Shown piece after piece: positions 34,709 through 46,268 of a DNA stretch of 64,000 nucleotides. Positions within the stretch are counted from its first letter, which is position 1. Each line of letters starts with the position of its first letter. The DNA comes from Auricularia sp. M13. Taxonomy: Eukaryota; Basidiomycota; Agaricomycetes; Auriculariales; Auriculariaceae. Position numbers and translations under genes: made by a program. The notes beneath the pieces were generated by a model. It saw only the letters and a list, made by a program, of their open reading frames with translations, had not been told where the DNA came from and did not search any database. The DNA lies in NCBI GenBank assembly GCA_037042915.1, contig CM073198.1, positions 434,001 through 498,000 of the forward strand, written 5' to 3'.

Positions 34709-35627
34709 TTACTCTGAAGCAGATGCATACGTTCCTTCCTCAGACGACGGCGAATCATACTCCTTCCTATTCCTCATCAGAACTCTCGCATCTGGCCTCC
34801 GACTATCCGTCCTCCCCACCGGGATACCCAGCCTCAACCAGTCCGCGCGGGCCCACGGATATTCGCGCACGAACGCGACGGACCGCGCCAACGAAAGCTT
34901 CAAGAACTCCTCCGGCAGATACCTCCCGGCCTCCTCCCACAATGTAGCGCCGCCCTCAAAGCGGGTCCGCAAGGCGAGCGGGACGAGGTGCGCAGCGAGG
35001 TCCGAAACGTCCACGAGCGCCTTATGGCGGTGATGTTCGAGCAAGGCGTGGCGATGGTCGCTCCAGCCCTGCAACCGCAGGAGAAGGAGGAGAGACAGCG
35101 GTGGGAGCGGCCAGCCGCAGATGTAGCGTACGCGCTCCGCGGGGATGGCGGGGATGCGGAGGTTTTCTTCGGCGATGAGCGTGTCGACCTTGATGAGTTT
35201 CCCGTTGACTTCGCCGCTGCCGGGAAAGTCGCGATCTGACCCTGGAGGAGAGTAACGCACAACCTTGTAGGTCATTCCAGGTGTTCGCGATGATATGAGG
35301 TGGATGCGGTCGTTGTGTGCGGCGAGCCGTCGTTTGACGTCCTCCTGAGCCAACGAGGTGCAAGTGACAATGTCTACATCCTGCAGGAAACGCTGAGGCT
35401 CAGTCACAGTCACCTGGAGAGAACAAACTGACGTTTGGACTACGATAACCCGCAGAATACGGAGGCACATTATCGCAGTAGACCTTGCACGCGAAGCTTC
35501 CGATGAGGTACACGACAGCGTCAGGCCCGCAGACATCGGCGTGGTGGAGCGTGTCGATGACATCGCGCGCCGCAAACTCGAGGACAGTCGCTGGTGGTGG
35601 GACTCTTGGACGATAGATGCGTGCCAT
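34709..35627 (-). CDS. Putative nucleotidyltransferase-fold protein
   Basis: Two exons, 35627-35433 and 35380-34709, with a 52-nt intron (GTCAGT...CTGCAG), give 288 residues from MARIYRPRVPPPATVLEF. Across the junction the sequence shows VVYLIGSFACKVY, then RSPNDVDIVTC. The pairing of an hhhGS helix start with a D-x-D strand is the active-site pattern of the polymerase-beta/minimal nucleotidyltransferase superfamily. The rest (RYICGWPLPPLSLLLLLRLQ, FLKLSLARSVAFVREYPWAR) is helical. Many Agaricomycete hypothetical proteins share this form. An upstream ATG at 35669 is in frame, but a TATATA box overlaps it, so I prefer 35627. Its promoter is shared divergently with the RCC1 gene. Activity is inferred from motif only. 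Confidence 0.6.
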
Positions 35628-35783
35628 CTGGTGAGACGAAGGAAGGAACAATGCAAAATTTCCGTTCATATATAGTTCCGGGCCGGCTGACCGAGAACCG
35701 CTGATGGCGGCCGCGTTCCGCCGAGGTCGACCGTGTTGTCTTACCATCTGCTACTACTCTATAGCCTCTTGCTCTATGCTGCT

Positions 35784-36914
35784 ATGGTTATGAACCTCCT
35801 GGCCGCCGGATCGAACGCCCATGGTCAGCTAGCGAACGGAATTGCAGATGATGCCCATACCTTCACGCCTTGCTGTTTTGCTTCGCCACCACCTTCCGAC
35901 GCCTGCGTTCTGGACATTGCATGCGGAGCCAACCACACGCTTTTGCTGATGCATACTCTTTCTGACGATACAAACTCTGTCTGGGTCGTGGGAGACGGCT
36001 CCCGCGGTCAACTGGGCCCTGTAACAGAAACGACCGTCTTTGAACGATTGCGCCTGCCAGCCCCTCTAGACAGCATGAAACCGGTCGCGATAGCCGCGGC
36101 GTGGGAGTCCAGTTATGTTGTTCTACGCGATACCCATAGTGATATTCTGCTCTCCTTCGGCAGCAACGACTTTGGCGACCTAGGGAGGGGTATTGACGCC
36201 TCGCATCTAATCGAGCCCGTCTCTCTCGAAAACATACTGGCCGACGCGCCTTTCCGAATAACGAGCCTTACTGCCGGCCCTCATCATATTCTCTGCCTGA
36301 TCGACCTCGGAACGCGCCAGAGTTTGGTCGGCTGGGGCGCATCTCGCCATGGGCAGCTGGCGGTGCGCGAAGACATTGTGCCCCAGCCGATTGTCGTCGC
36401 AAGCCCCTTCGGCGATGGAGCGCGTATCAGCTCCATAGCTTGCGGAAACCAGCATTCGCTGTTGCTCAGCAGCGACGGCAGAGTGCACGGCTTGGGTTCC
36501 GACCGCAAAGGCCAGATCTCCGAGGATATGGCTCGCACTTGCGGCGTGCGAGCGATAAGCTGCACCTGGAACTCGTCCTTCCTCGTTGTCGGACGCGCTA
36601 TTCATGCATTTGGGAGCGGAAATCATGGTCAGCTGGGCCAGGGGTACAACCCAGCGTCAAAACGACATGTGGTTGAGCTGGAGGGAGACATACGGCACGT
36701 CGCGACAGGGAGCGAGCACGTTCTGGCGCTCACACACGACGGGGCATTGTTCGGCTGGGGTTGGAATGAGCATGGAAACCTCGGTCTTGACCATACCAAA
36801 GATGTGTTCTTACCTGTCCAGTTGCCTGTTACCCGCCCGGTATCAGCTGCGGTATCTCAGTGTTATGGAGCCTGGTGCGGTTGCGGGACGTCTTGGGTAG
36901 CACTCGATTTGTAG
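35784..36914 (+). CDS. RCC1-repeat protein (ATS1-like seven-bladed propeller)
   Basis: A single-exon gene of 376 residues if it starts at MVMNLLAAGSNAHGQL (35784). A start at 35733 would add a hydrophobic 17-residue leader (MLSYHLLLLYSLLLYAA). Seven RCC1 blade motifs can be counted: AAGSNAHGQLANG, VVGDGSRGQLGP, SFGSNDFGDLGRG, GWGASRHGQLAV, GLGSDRKGQISE, AFGSGNHGQLGQG, GWGWNEHGNLGL. This resembles yeast Ats1/Kti13, a single-domain RCC1 protein that partners Kti11 in diphthamide synthesis and Elongator-dependent tRNA modification. That function is an inference from size and architecture. Intron-free, unlike its neighbours. Confidence 0.8.
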   Translation: MVMNLLAAGSNAHGQLANGIADDAHTFTPCCFASPPPSDACVLDIACGANHTLLLMHTLSDDTNSVWVVGDGSRGQLGPVTETTVFERLRLPAPLDSMKPVAIAAAWESSYVVLRDTHSDILLSFGSNDFGDLGRGIDASHLIEPVSLENILADAPFRITSLTAGPHHILCLIDLGTRQSLVGWGASRHGQLAVREDIVPQPIVVASPFGDGARISSIACGNQHSLLLSSDGRVHGLGSDRKGQISEDMARTCGVRAISCTWNSSFLVVGRAIHAFGSGNHGQLGQGYNPASKRHVVELEGDIRHVATGSEHVLALTHDGALFGWGWNEHGNLGLDHTKDVFLPVQLPVTRPVSAAVSQCYGAWCGCGTSWVALDL

Positions 36915-37261
36915 AATTAATGGGCTACTGTTCTCAATCCATTGTTGGACTTGTAGAGGCATTTCAGGCTCACACGCAAATGAGGCATCAATGCAAATGC
37001 ATATATATATAAAGTGAAGTTTATAAGGGTAGAGTATGAAATCTGAAGGTCTGAGAATCATTACGCGAGCGATGCAACACGATCGGGAGCAATGAAAGCG
37101 AAAGCACAGGAGCGAGCACTATCGGAGCACAGCGAAGGCTAGCGGGGGGGGAGAATTAATGGGACAACGGCGGGGAGAGACGATCCAGAAGACGGCATAG
37201 ACAAGCAGAAGAGAACAGTCCACTTCAGACAAATCACACTCCCCCATAGGCGCTCACCATG
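36915..37261. other. Convergent 3' flanks
   Basis: Contains an AT tract (CATATATATATAAAG near 36999) and a run of nine G (37146). It lies between the ends of the RCC1 and H2C2 genes; no gene seen. Confidence 0.35.
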
Positions 37262-38656
37262 TCACCGCTCCTCCGCGGCAAGAGGCGAGGCCTCTTCAAC
37301 ATCATGGCACGGTGATCTCGCTGATGTAGAAGGTGTACCGCGCGCCATTGCGGCCATAGACAAGAGCTCGGGGTCGATGGAGATATCGGTAGCGGCGTCG
37401 ATGTCGCCGGTGGTGTCCACAATATCCGAATCGCAGCGCGAAAGCGCGAGCGACTTCAAGCCCATGATGAGGTCGTGTGGAACGGGAGCCGACAGGTCGA
37501 GGTTTGCGAGCGGGATCTTGAAGTCCGGGTCGTAGCCTTCTTGCCAAGGGAACAGCGGAAGCGGGGACGGGTTGGGCGCAAGAGCAAAGTAGTCTTCCTC
37601 GCCATCGTACGCGAGAGGAGGAGCGCTGAGCGGTGCACCGATGGGCAAGCACGGGCCCGGCAGTCCATCGCCCGCGGGCGCACTGGCGGCGCGTTGTAGC
37701 GGTGGCGGCGCCGGAAAGAGCATAGGCGATCCGAAAGATGGCGGTGATGAAGCCTCGGATGAGCACGAGGAAAAACTCGACCCGCTGCTCGAGTCCGAAG
37801 AGATAGACGAGGCGCTCCTGGGCCGCGCGAAGAATTGATCGGGCGACAGATGCTCGGGGACAAGAGGCTTGGACGGCGCGCAGACGTCCATGTACTGCGG
37901 GTTGACCCAGCCCAGCGTCGGCGTATCGGTTTCGAAAGTCCATGCGAACGGCGGCGAGTCGGCAACGTACGGTGTGCTCGGCATAAGGGAAGATTCCGTC
38001 GAAGTAGAGCGCTTAAAGGGTCGGCGAGCGGTGTGCGCGTGCTTGAGGCCGATGTCGCGAAGGGTGGCATTTCGGGAGCGCTTGAGGTTGCAGGTCGGAC
38101 ACGCCTTGACGAACAGCGCGACGAGTTCCTTGGGCACCCACGTGTAGCAATCGCGCACGATGGCGTTGGTCTTGTCCCTGCCGCCGTGGCGCGCGAGGCC
38201 GTGGCACTCGACGAGAAGGCTATAGATGTGCTCCTTGACCGCGATGGCTTGGCCTTCGTGAATGGCGATAGGCGTTCCGACCGGCCCCGTGCCCAACGTG
38301 AACATCTTGCGGACCCAGAAGCGGAACTGAGCAGTGTCCGCCTTCGAGTCTGGGTCTGTTAGGTGCACCATGATCTTGTCGTACGTCGCCTGGTCGATGA
38401 GTGCCTTGGCGTGCTTGCTATGGTGCATGTTCTTGTAGTACATCGCTTCGACTTGCGTCGTGTACTGCGCCTGGGTCGGGAAGCCGTCGTCGGCCATGTC
38501 CATCGCCAGCATGAGCTCTTGTGGCTCCAGTTTGACGAGGATAGGAGCCAGGGGCGCCGAAGACGAGGCACTGGATGAGCGCTTGCAGGCCGCCTTGATT
38601 GGAGCGTAGTCACCGTCTTCGTAGACACGGGCCCTTGAGCGGCGGACGGCGGGCAT
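37262..38656 (-). CDS. Protein with integrase-type H2C2 zinc finger
   Basis: One exon of 464 residues from MPAVRRSRARVYEDGDYAPI; an upstream in-frame ATG at 38815 would add 53 Cys/Pro-rich residues. About residues 120-200 carry VKEHIYSLLVECHGLARHGG, RDKTNAIVRDCYTWVPKELV, ALFVKACPTCNLKR. The H-x4-H and C-x2-C spacing and the GHxG-like/KT..I...YYW pattern are those of the H2C2 zinc finger found at the N-terminus of retroelement integrases and in yeast Spt10, which binds histone-gene UAS. No DDE core or reverse transcriptase is present. The remainder is Ser/Pro-rich with acidic stretches, typical of a transcription regulator. I infer a host protein derived from, or sharing, an integrase finger. 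Confidence 0.7.
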   Translation of the reverse strand: MPAVRRSRARVYEDGDYAPIKAACKRSSSASSSAPLAPILVKLEPQELMLAMDMADDGFPTQAQYTTQVEAMYYKNMHHSKHAKALIDQATYDKIMVHLTDPDSKADTAQFRFWVRKMFTLGTGPVGTPIAIHEGQAIAVKEHIYSLLVECHGLARHGGRDKTNAIVRDCYTWVPKELVALFVKACPTCNLKRSRNATLRDIGLKHAHTARRPFKRSTSTESSLMPSTPYVADSPPFAWTFETDTPTLGWVNPQYMDVCAPSKPLVPEHLSPDQFFARPRSASSISSDSSSGSSFSSCSSEASSPPSFGSPMLFPAPPPLQRAASAPAGDGLPGPCLPIGAPLSAPPLAYDGEEDYFALAPNPSPLPLFPWQEGYDPDFKIPLANLDLSAPVPHDLIMGLKSLALSRCDSDIVDTTGDIDAATDISIDPELLSMAAMARGTPSTSARSPCHDVEEASPLAAEER

Positions 38657-39105
38657 AGCTTCAAGGAAAGGGAAGACGGTTGAAGCTGGAGGAGGGGCGG
38701 AGGCGGAGGAAGGAGTTGGTGTCGCCGAAGGGCGAAGGTAACGAACGGGGTGACGAAGCCAACAGATGCAACGCTGTCTGCCACAGCATGAGCACCGAGC
38801 AAGCAAAGGTGACAAGCACGCACCGGGACGAGAGGCGACGGGAAAGAGATAGAGTCGTCGTGGAATGCGGAAGGCGGAGCGGCGCTATTAAGTAATGGAT
38901 CGCGTTTAGGGGTTACGAGGTGCGTATTCAATAGTCCCTGTTCCGATTGCATGAGAGGAAGTAAGTACAGGAAAGCAGAATCTGAAGCTCGTCTACGACG
39001 TAGTGAGGGGCAGCAAGTCACAACAATGTCCGTGGAAAGTAATACGTGCACGGGAAGAGATGGGCGGGTCATGCTAAGGTCGATGCAGAACGTCATGAAG
39101 AGACA

Positions 39106-42100
39106 TTAAAAGCTGTTGCAGATAGCGCAGTTGATGCTGATGTGTGTCCGTAGAGTCAATGCTACAGGGAGTGTGAACTTGCGAAGGCGCGCAGAGCGGG
39201 GTGCTACGTACGGAGGACAATGAGGACCGCAAAGATAGCGAAGATTGCGATGAATATGAGACCGTACTTGAGCACCTGGGCGATGTCAGTGCTGCACCAA
39301 AGCCACGCGAATAACGCACGATTCGTCTCCGCTGTTGCTTAACACGCAGTGAGTACACAGGTGGGCGGATCTGCTTGGAAGGTCGCAACCAGACTGCAAA
39401 GGATATTAGTACAACTTCACAACCACAGCAAACAGTACATACAAAGCACTGTAAGAAACCCGTCAGTATAGTTCGACAGTCACGCGAGGCGGGCAGAACA
39501 CGCACGGATAGGATGTATGGTGTCGATGTAAGGGATAAGTGTCGGCAGCGCCAGGAAGAAATAAAGCAGGTGGGTGATGAGGAAGTCGGAAGTCCATAAG
39601 CTCAGTTCGACAGTCTTGACGACCCACTCGCGCGCTGGTTGCGACAGGATGTGCAGTCCAAGTTGCCGTCCGTACCAGACACCGGTCCACCACGCTCGAT
39701 TCGTCTCGTCGTGCTTGAACTCACGGCTGAGCAGCAAAGAAGTCACAATCTTGTAGATGGCGCGTTGGATAGCAATGATGGCGACGAGCCCCAGCACAGC
39801 ATGCGACGCGTTCCATAGCTCGAGAATCCACTGTCAAGCATAATCAGAAAACATGCAGACACGGCTAGGGAAGACTCACAAGGAACTCGAAAAAGCCGAC
39901 AGCGCCAATCAAGCCCAAGACGTGCACGATCGCCGCGATGTATGAACCGAACGTCGGCGGTGGGCGCGGGTCCTTGGGCGACTTCCGCTCGACTGGCTGC
40001 TTGAACCACGGGCCAATGGTCAGGGAAACGAAGAAGAATATGAGCAGGATCGCCGCGTTCCAGACAATGGGGCACAGCGCGATGATGAGGATGCGCACAA
40101 GCGGGCTTGGCGGTGTACGTCCCTGGTCGTCTGGGATCGACTTGACGAACATGTACGCAATGACGAATAGGATGGCCATGATGAGCGGGCTCAGAATTTC
40201 CGAGAAGAGTACGGCACGCCAGCGGGCGCGGGGGACGTCGCTGGAGACGCGCTCGGAGGGGTGGCCCAGTTTCTTCTTCTTGTAGCCCGTGATGTTCGTC
40301 CGCGTGAGGCGGCAATAGCCAATCCACGAGTTCTTGTGGTAGAGCGAGTTGCCACGGCTCATCCAGCGGAGGAGCTCGCGGTAGTCGACGAAGAAATCCA
40401 TGAATGCGAACTGGTCCGGGTTGAAGACAAACGGCGCGATGCAGAGTGCGAGCACGGACACCCAGAAGTAGATGAGCCATGGCGTCCAAAGGGTCATCGT
40501 GACATAGAGAAGGATAAGGAGGGTCCGTACGCCAAGATAGATGCTCGGGCCAGCGAAGCGCGAAAAGAGGATGCTGAAGGGAATGCGCGTTGTCGCAAAG
40601 CCACGGCCTGTAGCGATGTAGCGGGCGCCACCGAAGGCCAGGTTGTTCAGGATGGAATGGCTGTAGATCTGGGTCGAGAACACCTCGAAGACGTAGGAGA
40701 AAGATCCAAGTTGCTTGGCGAGCCGGATGATCGCCTTGCCAGCTCCACGCTCGCAGAGCTCTGCAAAGCGGAATCAGCAGTCGTTTTCAAGTCATAAAAC
40801 CAGACGCACCCGTAAGGAACAAAGGAAGGAAAGCGATGAAGAAGACGAGGAAGATGCTGATAATGCAGTGCTCAATCCATTCCATGACTGGCCCCAAGTA
40901 GTAGCAGCCGTTGGGCCGCAGGACTGCGTTAGGTCCGGTGCAGATGTCGAGCGTCGAGTTGAGAGTCCCAATGTAGAGCACTGACGATCTCTGTGAGTAG
41001 GAGACGAAGAGGCAAGAAATTACGACGTACTGCAAACCATGAAGATCTGGACGGATAGGATGATCAGAATGTTATTGACGTGGAAGCCGGGATGCCCGTA
41101 GTAGAACGTGAGGAAGCGGTCGATAGGAAGCTGGGTGCCGAGGTAATAATACTCGCGCGAAAGCATCTGCTCGCCCATGCCGTTGCCCAGCTTGGTCTGG
41201 AAGTTGAGGATTGTACCAAATCCCAGGTCACGCCCCTTGCCGCACTGATAGTACTCCATGTGCTTGATCCGTCCACCGCGTCCGAAGGCAGTCATACCGG
41301 CGAAGATATCTTCGTTCAGGTGGAGCCCTTTCTGCGCCTTCGAGACACCACCGCGCGTGTTCATGAAGAGCGCGTTGAGGAAGTCAGGATGACCATAATG
41401 CAGACGGCCGCCAATCCACGCCAACGAACGATGCATCATGGTGCCGAATGTCTGCTCCTTGCCAGCAGCAACGTCGCCCAGGATGCCGATGTTCTCCGAG
41501 AAGATGTACTCGCGGGCGCCTACGATGGCGACTGGCGGGGGTTGGCCCGGAGCGTACGGGTTGACGTTCGCCAAATTGTACTCTTCAAACTCGCCGAGGA
41601 CGTTACGGATCTTCAGACACTCCTCCAGATAATTGTCCTGGTTGGCGTCGATGAGCTGCAGGTACTCGCCACGGTAGAAGATGATGGCGTGGTTCTGGTT
41701 GTCCGACTTGCCGTCTCCGAGGATGGGGTTACCGGGCAGCTCGATGCGGAACTTGGGCCGCCGCTTTGACGACGCCGACGTGAATTCGCAATGACCGTCA
41801 ATGAGCGCGCTGAAGATCCTGGTCTCGCCCCGGCCGTCCTTCGCGGGCTCCTCGTCGAGGTAGGCAATCTGCACGTCCGGGTATGCGCGCAGCAGGAACT
41901 CGGCGTTCTCGACCTCCTCCGGGCTAAACTTGGAGTAGCGCTGCATGGACACGACAAACTTGAACTTGCGCTTGGCCATGCGCTCGAGCTCGCGCTCGAG
42001 CTTGTCCGTGTTGCCGCCGAAGAGCTGCACGACCTCGGGGTTCTCGACGCGGTACAGAAGCTTGATGGCCTTGGCGTAGTTCATCATGCCCGACACCGTG

Positions 42101-44971
42101 CGGTAGAGCGTCTGCGCGCGCAACGACGCCCAAATGCGCAGGCGGAGCGTGTACTCCGGCGACGCGGTCTTGAAGCCGATAGAGTAGAAGGCGATCTCGT
42201 CGTTCTTGTTGACCTGGTCGTCGTTGTCGAACGGACTCGGGCCTTCGAACACGTCGCCCTCCGTAGCGAGAATCTTGGTGTCCGTTACGAAGTTGTCCCA
42301 CTCGATCGGGCTCAGCTGCTTGAGGTACTCCAGGAGCGTAACACGCGAGTTCCGGTCCTCCTCGCGGATGATCTCGCGCAGACTGAGCAGGATCTTCTCT
42401 GAATAGTGCGGCGTCAGTACGGTGAACGTCGGCATGGCGTCCACGGGAATGGGCTTGGGCAGCGTCGTGGTCAGACTCTGCGCGAAGAACGATAAACGGC
42501 GCTCCGCCTCGCTGTCGCGCGGGAAGAACTCGAATCGGTTTCCGGGGTCGTGCTGGCTTGTGAAGAACGCCGGCGCACGCAAGGAGCGCTTTCCAGTCTC
42601 GTCTGCGGCCTGATGATACAGCAAGTTTTGAACGTGGCGGATAGAGAGTAGATGCTCGCGGTACATCGAGATGATGATTGCATTCCAGACTTGCGACACC
42701 AACACCTGCGTAGCAAAGTTTTAGCGACTGTATACAAGTGAGGCGCAAAGAGCGCGCACCTTTGGCCTGATGAAGCGGGATTCCATGTCGCCCGTCGAGA
42801 GCAGCTTGTTGTATATCCGCTTTGGCAGGCAGGTGTAGATGTCGACCCAGGGTGTCCAGATAGAAAGCCCGAGCGCGAAGGAGCGCGCAATGCTGAACAT
42901 GGTGTTCCAGACGACGTACCACAGGAAGGTGTCAAGGAAGAACAGTATCAGGTCCATGATGTACATGATGGCGAGCGCAAACGCGGGCTGGTTGCGGCAC
43001 AGCGCGTTGCCGAAGAGCCTATCGTCGCATTCGTCAACGGTGGTGCCGACGAGAACGCGGATGGGCTCGCTGAACGGCAGCGTGAGGAAGAAGTAGCTCT
43101 CGACCAGCTTGCAGATGAAGATCAGCGACCACAGCGCGATGCTAGCCGCGCGGGCGCTGGTGGCCATCTCCGGATAGCTCGCTGTGAAGGTCTGGCTGGC
43201 CAGGTACTTGCGCGACCGCCCCGCCACTCGGTCTCCGAACATGCGCCCGCTAGGGATGATGCCGAACATTATCGTCGCGATGACGGCCACGCCGAACTGC
43301 ACGGACGCGAGGATGATGGCGACGGAGCTGCCGGCATCGACGAGCGCGACGTAGATGGTAGGACAGGCCGTTATGGCGAGGATGGCGGCGAGGAAGAGCA
43401 GCCGACGCAGCAGATGCGCCGCGTTCGTCCATGTTGCGGGGATGTACGCGAATTCGGCGACGGTAGCAATGATCATGATGAGCGAGGCCACCGCGCCACC
43501 CAAGCCGGTGGCAGACAAGCGCATGGCGATGTCGGGATTGTTGATCCTCGACTGCGGCGTATATATTGACGGCGAGTTCCAGGCGGTGTAGAACCAGTAG
43601 ACGGCGATGTGGATGACCCAGATGCGGTTGAAGTTGACGACGAGGTGGACACCGGAGCGGCGCTCATAGTAAGTCTTGTAGAACGATTTCGTCCAGTCGA
43701 CCTTGTCAAACTTGAGGAAGCGCTGCGAGGCAGGCACGTCCACAAGCCGCTTGCCGTCGTACATGACCATGCGCGCGATGCCCTCCGGGTACCAGAAAAG
43801 CTGGTTGACGTCGTCATAGCCAATGATGTCCTGGTGGTCCTTTTCGCGGCGGACGAACTTGCCCTCGACGACCTCGTAGCCTTGGTCGCGGATGAAGCGG
43901 TACAGCGGCTTGATGACCGAACGCAGGTACAGGCCCTCCGGGACCGGCTCCGTGCGCTCCTGGCACTCCGGGGAGCGGTAGTAATCGTCTGCGCACTTGA
44001 AGATGAAGCAGAGGCATTCTGGCGCAAATCTGACTTGGGCTGCCTCGCCCCAGCAGAGGAGATAGAGCGCTATCTGGCGCATGCGGTCGTACGGAGTCAT
44101 CGACTCCATAGCCACTCGCCAGCGTTCCTTGGCGAGCTCCAGGGAGCGCACGGAGTTGGCCTTCGCGCTCTGCGGCCGTCTTACGCTCGCGATACGCTGC
44201 ATGCCTGGGTTTTGAACGTGGCCGATAGCGTCGTCGAGGTCGAGCTGGGCTGCAAAGTACCATTTGCGATAATTCGCGTTCTCGCCTCCAATATAATCCG
44301 CGTGTAAAGTAAGCAGGGCTTGGTTAGGCGACATGCGTGAGGCTCGAGAATCGAGCTGGTGCATCGTGAAGTCATACTGAAGAGCGCAGATCCTCAGCGA
44401 AGTTGTCACACGTCAAACGACTTGTACTGACCATATTTCGTTCGGAATCTCGCTGGAAGCCGAATTTCTGAGCGAGGTCGAGGAAAATATCTGCTATTTC
44501 CCTGGAAATATGCGGGTGAGGCTCCGGGCGCACTCCTCGTGTTGGATGACGCACTCGATGGAAAGCGGAATGTCACGGTCGGACGTCCAGGCTGGATAGG
44601 GCGCTCTTTGGCTAGGAGTAGAGTACTCTGTATAGCCAGGCGTAGTGCTCCCGCCAATGGATTCCCGATAGCTTCGTCCTTCCCATTCGGAATCGTCAGC
44701 GCCGGAGTCGGCAGCTGCGCAGTGACTGTCAGCAATTTCCTGCGCTTCAGACAGCAAATTGTGGCATACGATACTGCTGGTCATTGTAGTCGTAAGGCCC
44801 TGCGCCAGTACTGTCGGCCGCGCTGGCCAAAGAATATGAGCTGTCGCGATTCCGGTGCGCAAAGCCCCGGTAGTCTTCATAATCGTATGTTCCGTCGTTC
44901 CAGCGGGGCTGATCATATCCCGCAGGCGAATAGTATGTTGGTTCTGGCATGCCAGGACTGGGGTAAGCCAT
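39106..44971 (-). CDS. FKS: 1,3-beta-glucan synthase catalytic subunit, paralog B
   Basis: Same orientation and near-identical exon plan as paralog A. It starts [20 protein letters not shown] (44971), continues [15 protein letters not shown] and [18 protein letters not shown], and shares [43 protein letters not shown] and [16 protein letters not shown]. It ends INCAICNSF. Main exons lie near 44371-43700, 43690-42760, 42705-41035, 40980-40790, 40760-39880 and smaller ones to 39106. Function should be beta-1,3-glucan synthesis at the plasma membrane. Hot-spot 1 reads FLTLPFSEP against FLSLSFRDP in A, and the post-core EWIEHCII differs from DWIKHCII in A. The tract [15 protein letters not shown] after hot-spot 1 is longer than in A. 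The start ATG could lie further upstream. Confidence 0.92.
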
Positions 44972-46268
44972 TCTGTCGTCCGCGAGTGCGCCTCGTGGCG
45001 CGCGCCTAGAATGGACCGGTTCAAACCAGTTTGACGGCTGTGCCCGGCGCAAAGTCCGCTTGCAGATCGCTGACGCCAACTTAGCGGATTTTGTTGGTCC
45101 GATCCCGGTATCAGTAGGCTCGTCCCCAGCCGTTTTGGAAGTCCGCTTGAACGGATTCTCAAAACGGCTGGGCTCCAGTTCCGCTTTTTCAAGCGCCGCC
45201 ATTTTTGATACCAAACGTGACTTAGGACTTCGCCAAATCGCGCCTGGCGACCTCCCACCACTGATTTCGAGTTTCCACAGGTACAGGTTAAAACACATTT
45301 TAGGCGATTTTGAGGTGATTGAGAACGAGTTCAATTTTTGTCAAAGATAAATACACAGAAATTAGAGGGGGGCCTATGAACCCAAAATTTCGACTCAGGA
45401 GCACAGTTAGAGTGCTTGGAGAGGTGTTCCAACTTGACCTGCAGCAGCTCAATGCTTTGCCTATTTTCCATCTATTTTTCGAGGTCAAAATATAATCGTA
45501 TCTCAAATGCTTCAAAACCCTTCAAAAGTCATTTTTAACTATGTGCCTGGAGAGGTGAAAGTTGAGTGTGGAGGGGTCGACGCGTTGCGGCTAAGTCCAA
45601 AGTCACGCTCAGTATCTAAAAGTGTGACGCGCCATGTGACGGAACTGGCTCCCAGTCGCTTCGCCAAGGCTCAGCGCAGCGATTCAGACTCCGCCGGCGA
45701 ACGCCGACTTAGGTTACGAGTCTACGGTATCAGCGCTGACCGGATGAACAGACGAAAAGACTGGGAGACGTGGTGAGGGGTCCGAATGAAGTGTGAATCG
45801 AGTTTCTCAGCTATCAGAAGCTATTGAGAAAGCAGGCACTTCCTGCAAGACAAGTTAACGCGGGCAGCCCGGCAATCACAATCACAAATACAATGGCCCT
45901 TTCACAGGAGACTGTGCATCGGCTCATAGTGCATGCAATTTGGTCTTCGCGGTATGATACTATGAAACTCTCCAGTGCATCGAGCACATGCAATTCTCTC
46001 AGCCGTCCGAAGAACTATGCCCGCCGCTCTAATCGATGACATTGGTTCTTAGGCTTTGATATCACGTGACTACCAGGACGAATTTGCTCGGAGAACAGCA
46101 ACAGTGGAATACAGCATCCGCTCCAGCTCCCGCCCAGTCATCCCCTTATCGGAACATAGCACATTGCAGGCTCAACGACACACACTGCCACGAAGGCTTG
46201 AATGCAAGCTTTCTTCGGATAGATTTCTACCCTAAAATACCGTCGGTCATCCAAATCAAAGGCGGGCT
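44972..46268. other. Intergenic upstream of FKS-B
   Basis: Contains a 13-bp hairpin (CCCAGCCGTTTTG at 45125, complement at 45160, 22-nt loop). No gene is recognised elsewhere. Confidence 0.4.

Noticed and set aside
45125-45172. 13-bp hairpin as a transcription terminator
   Set aside because: Stem-loop terminators are not used by fungal Pol II genes; more likely a chance or small-repeat palindrome.
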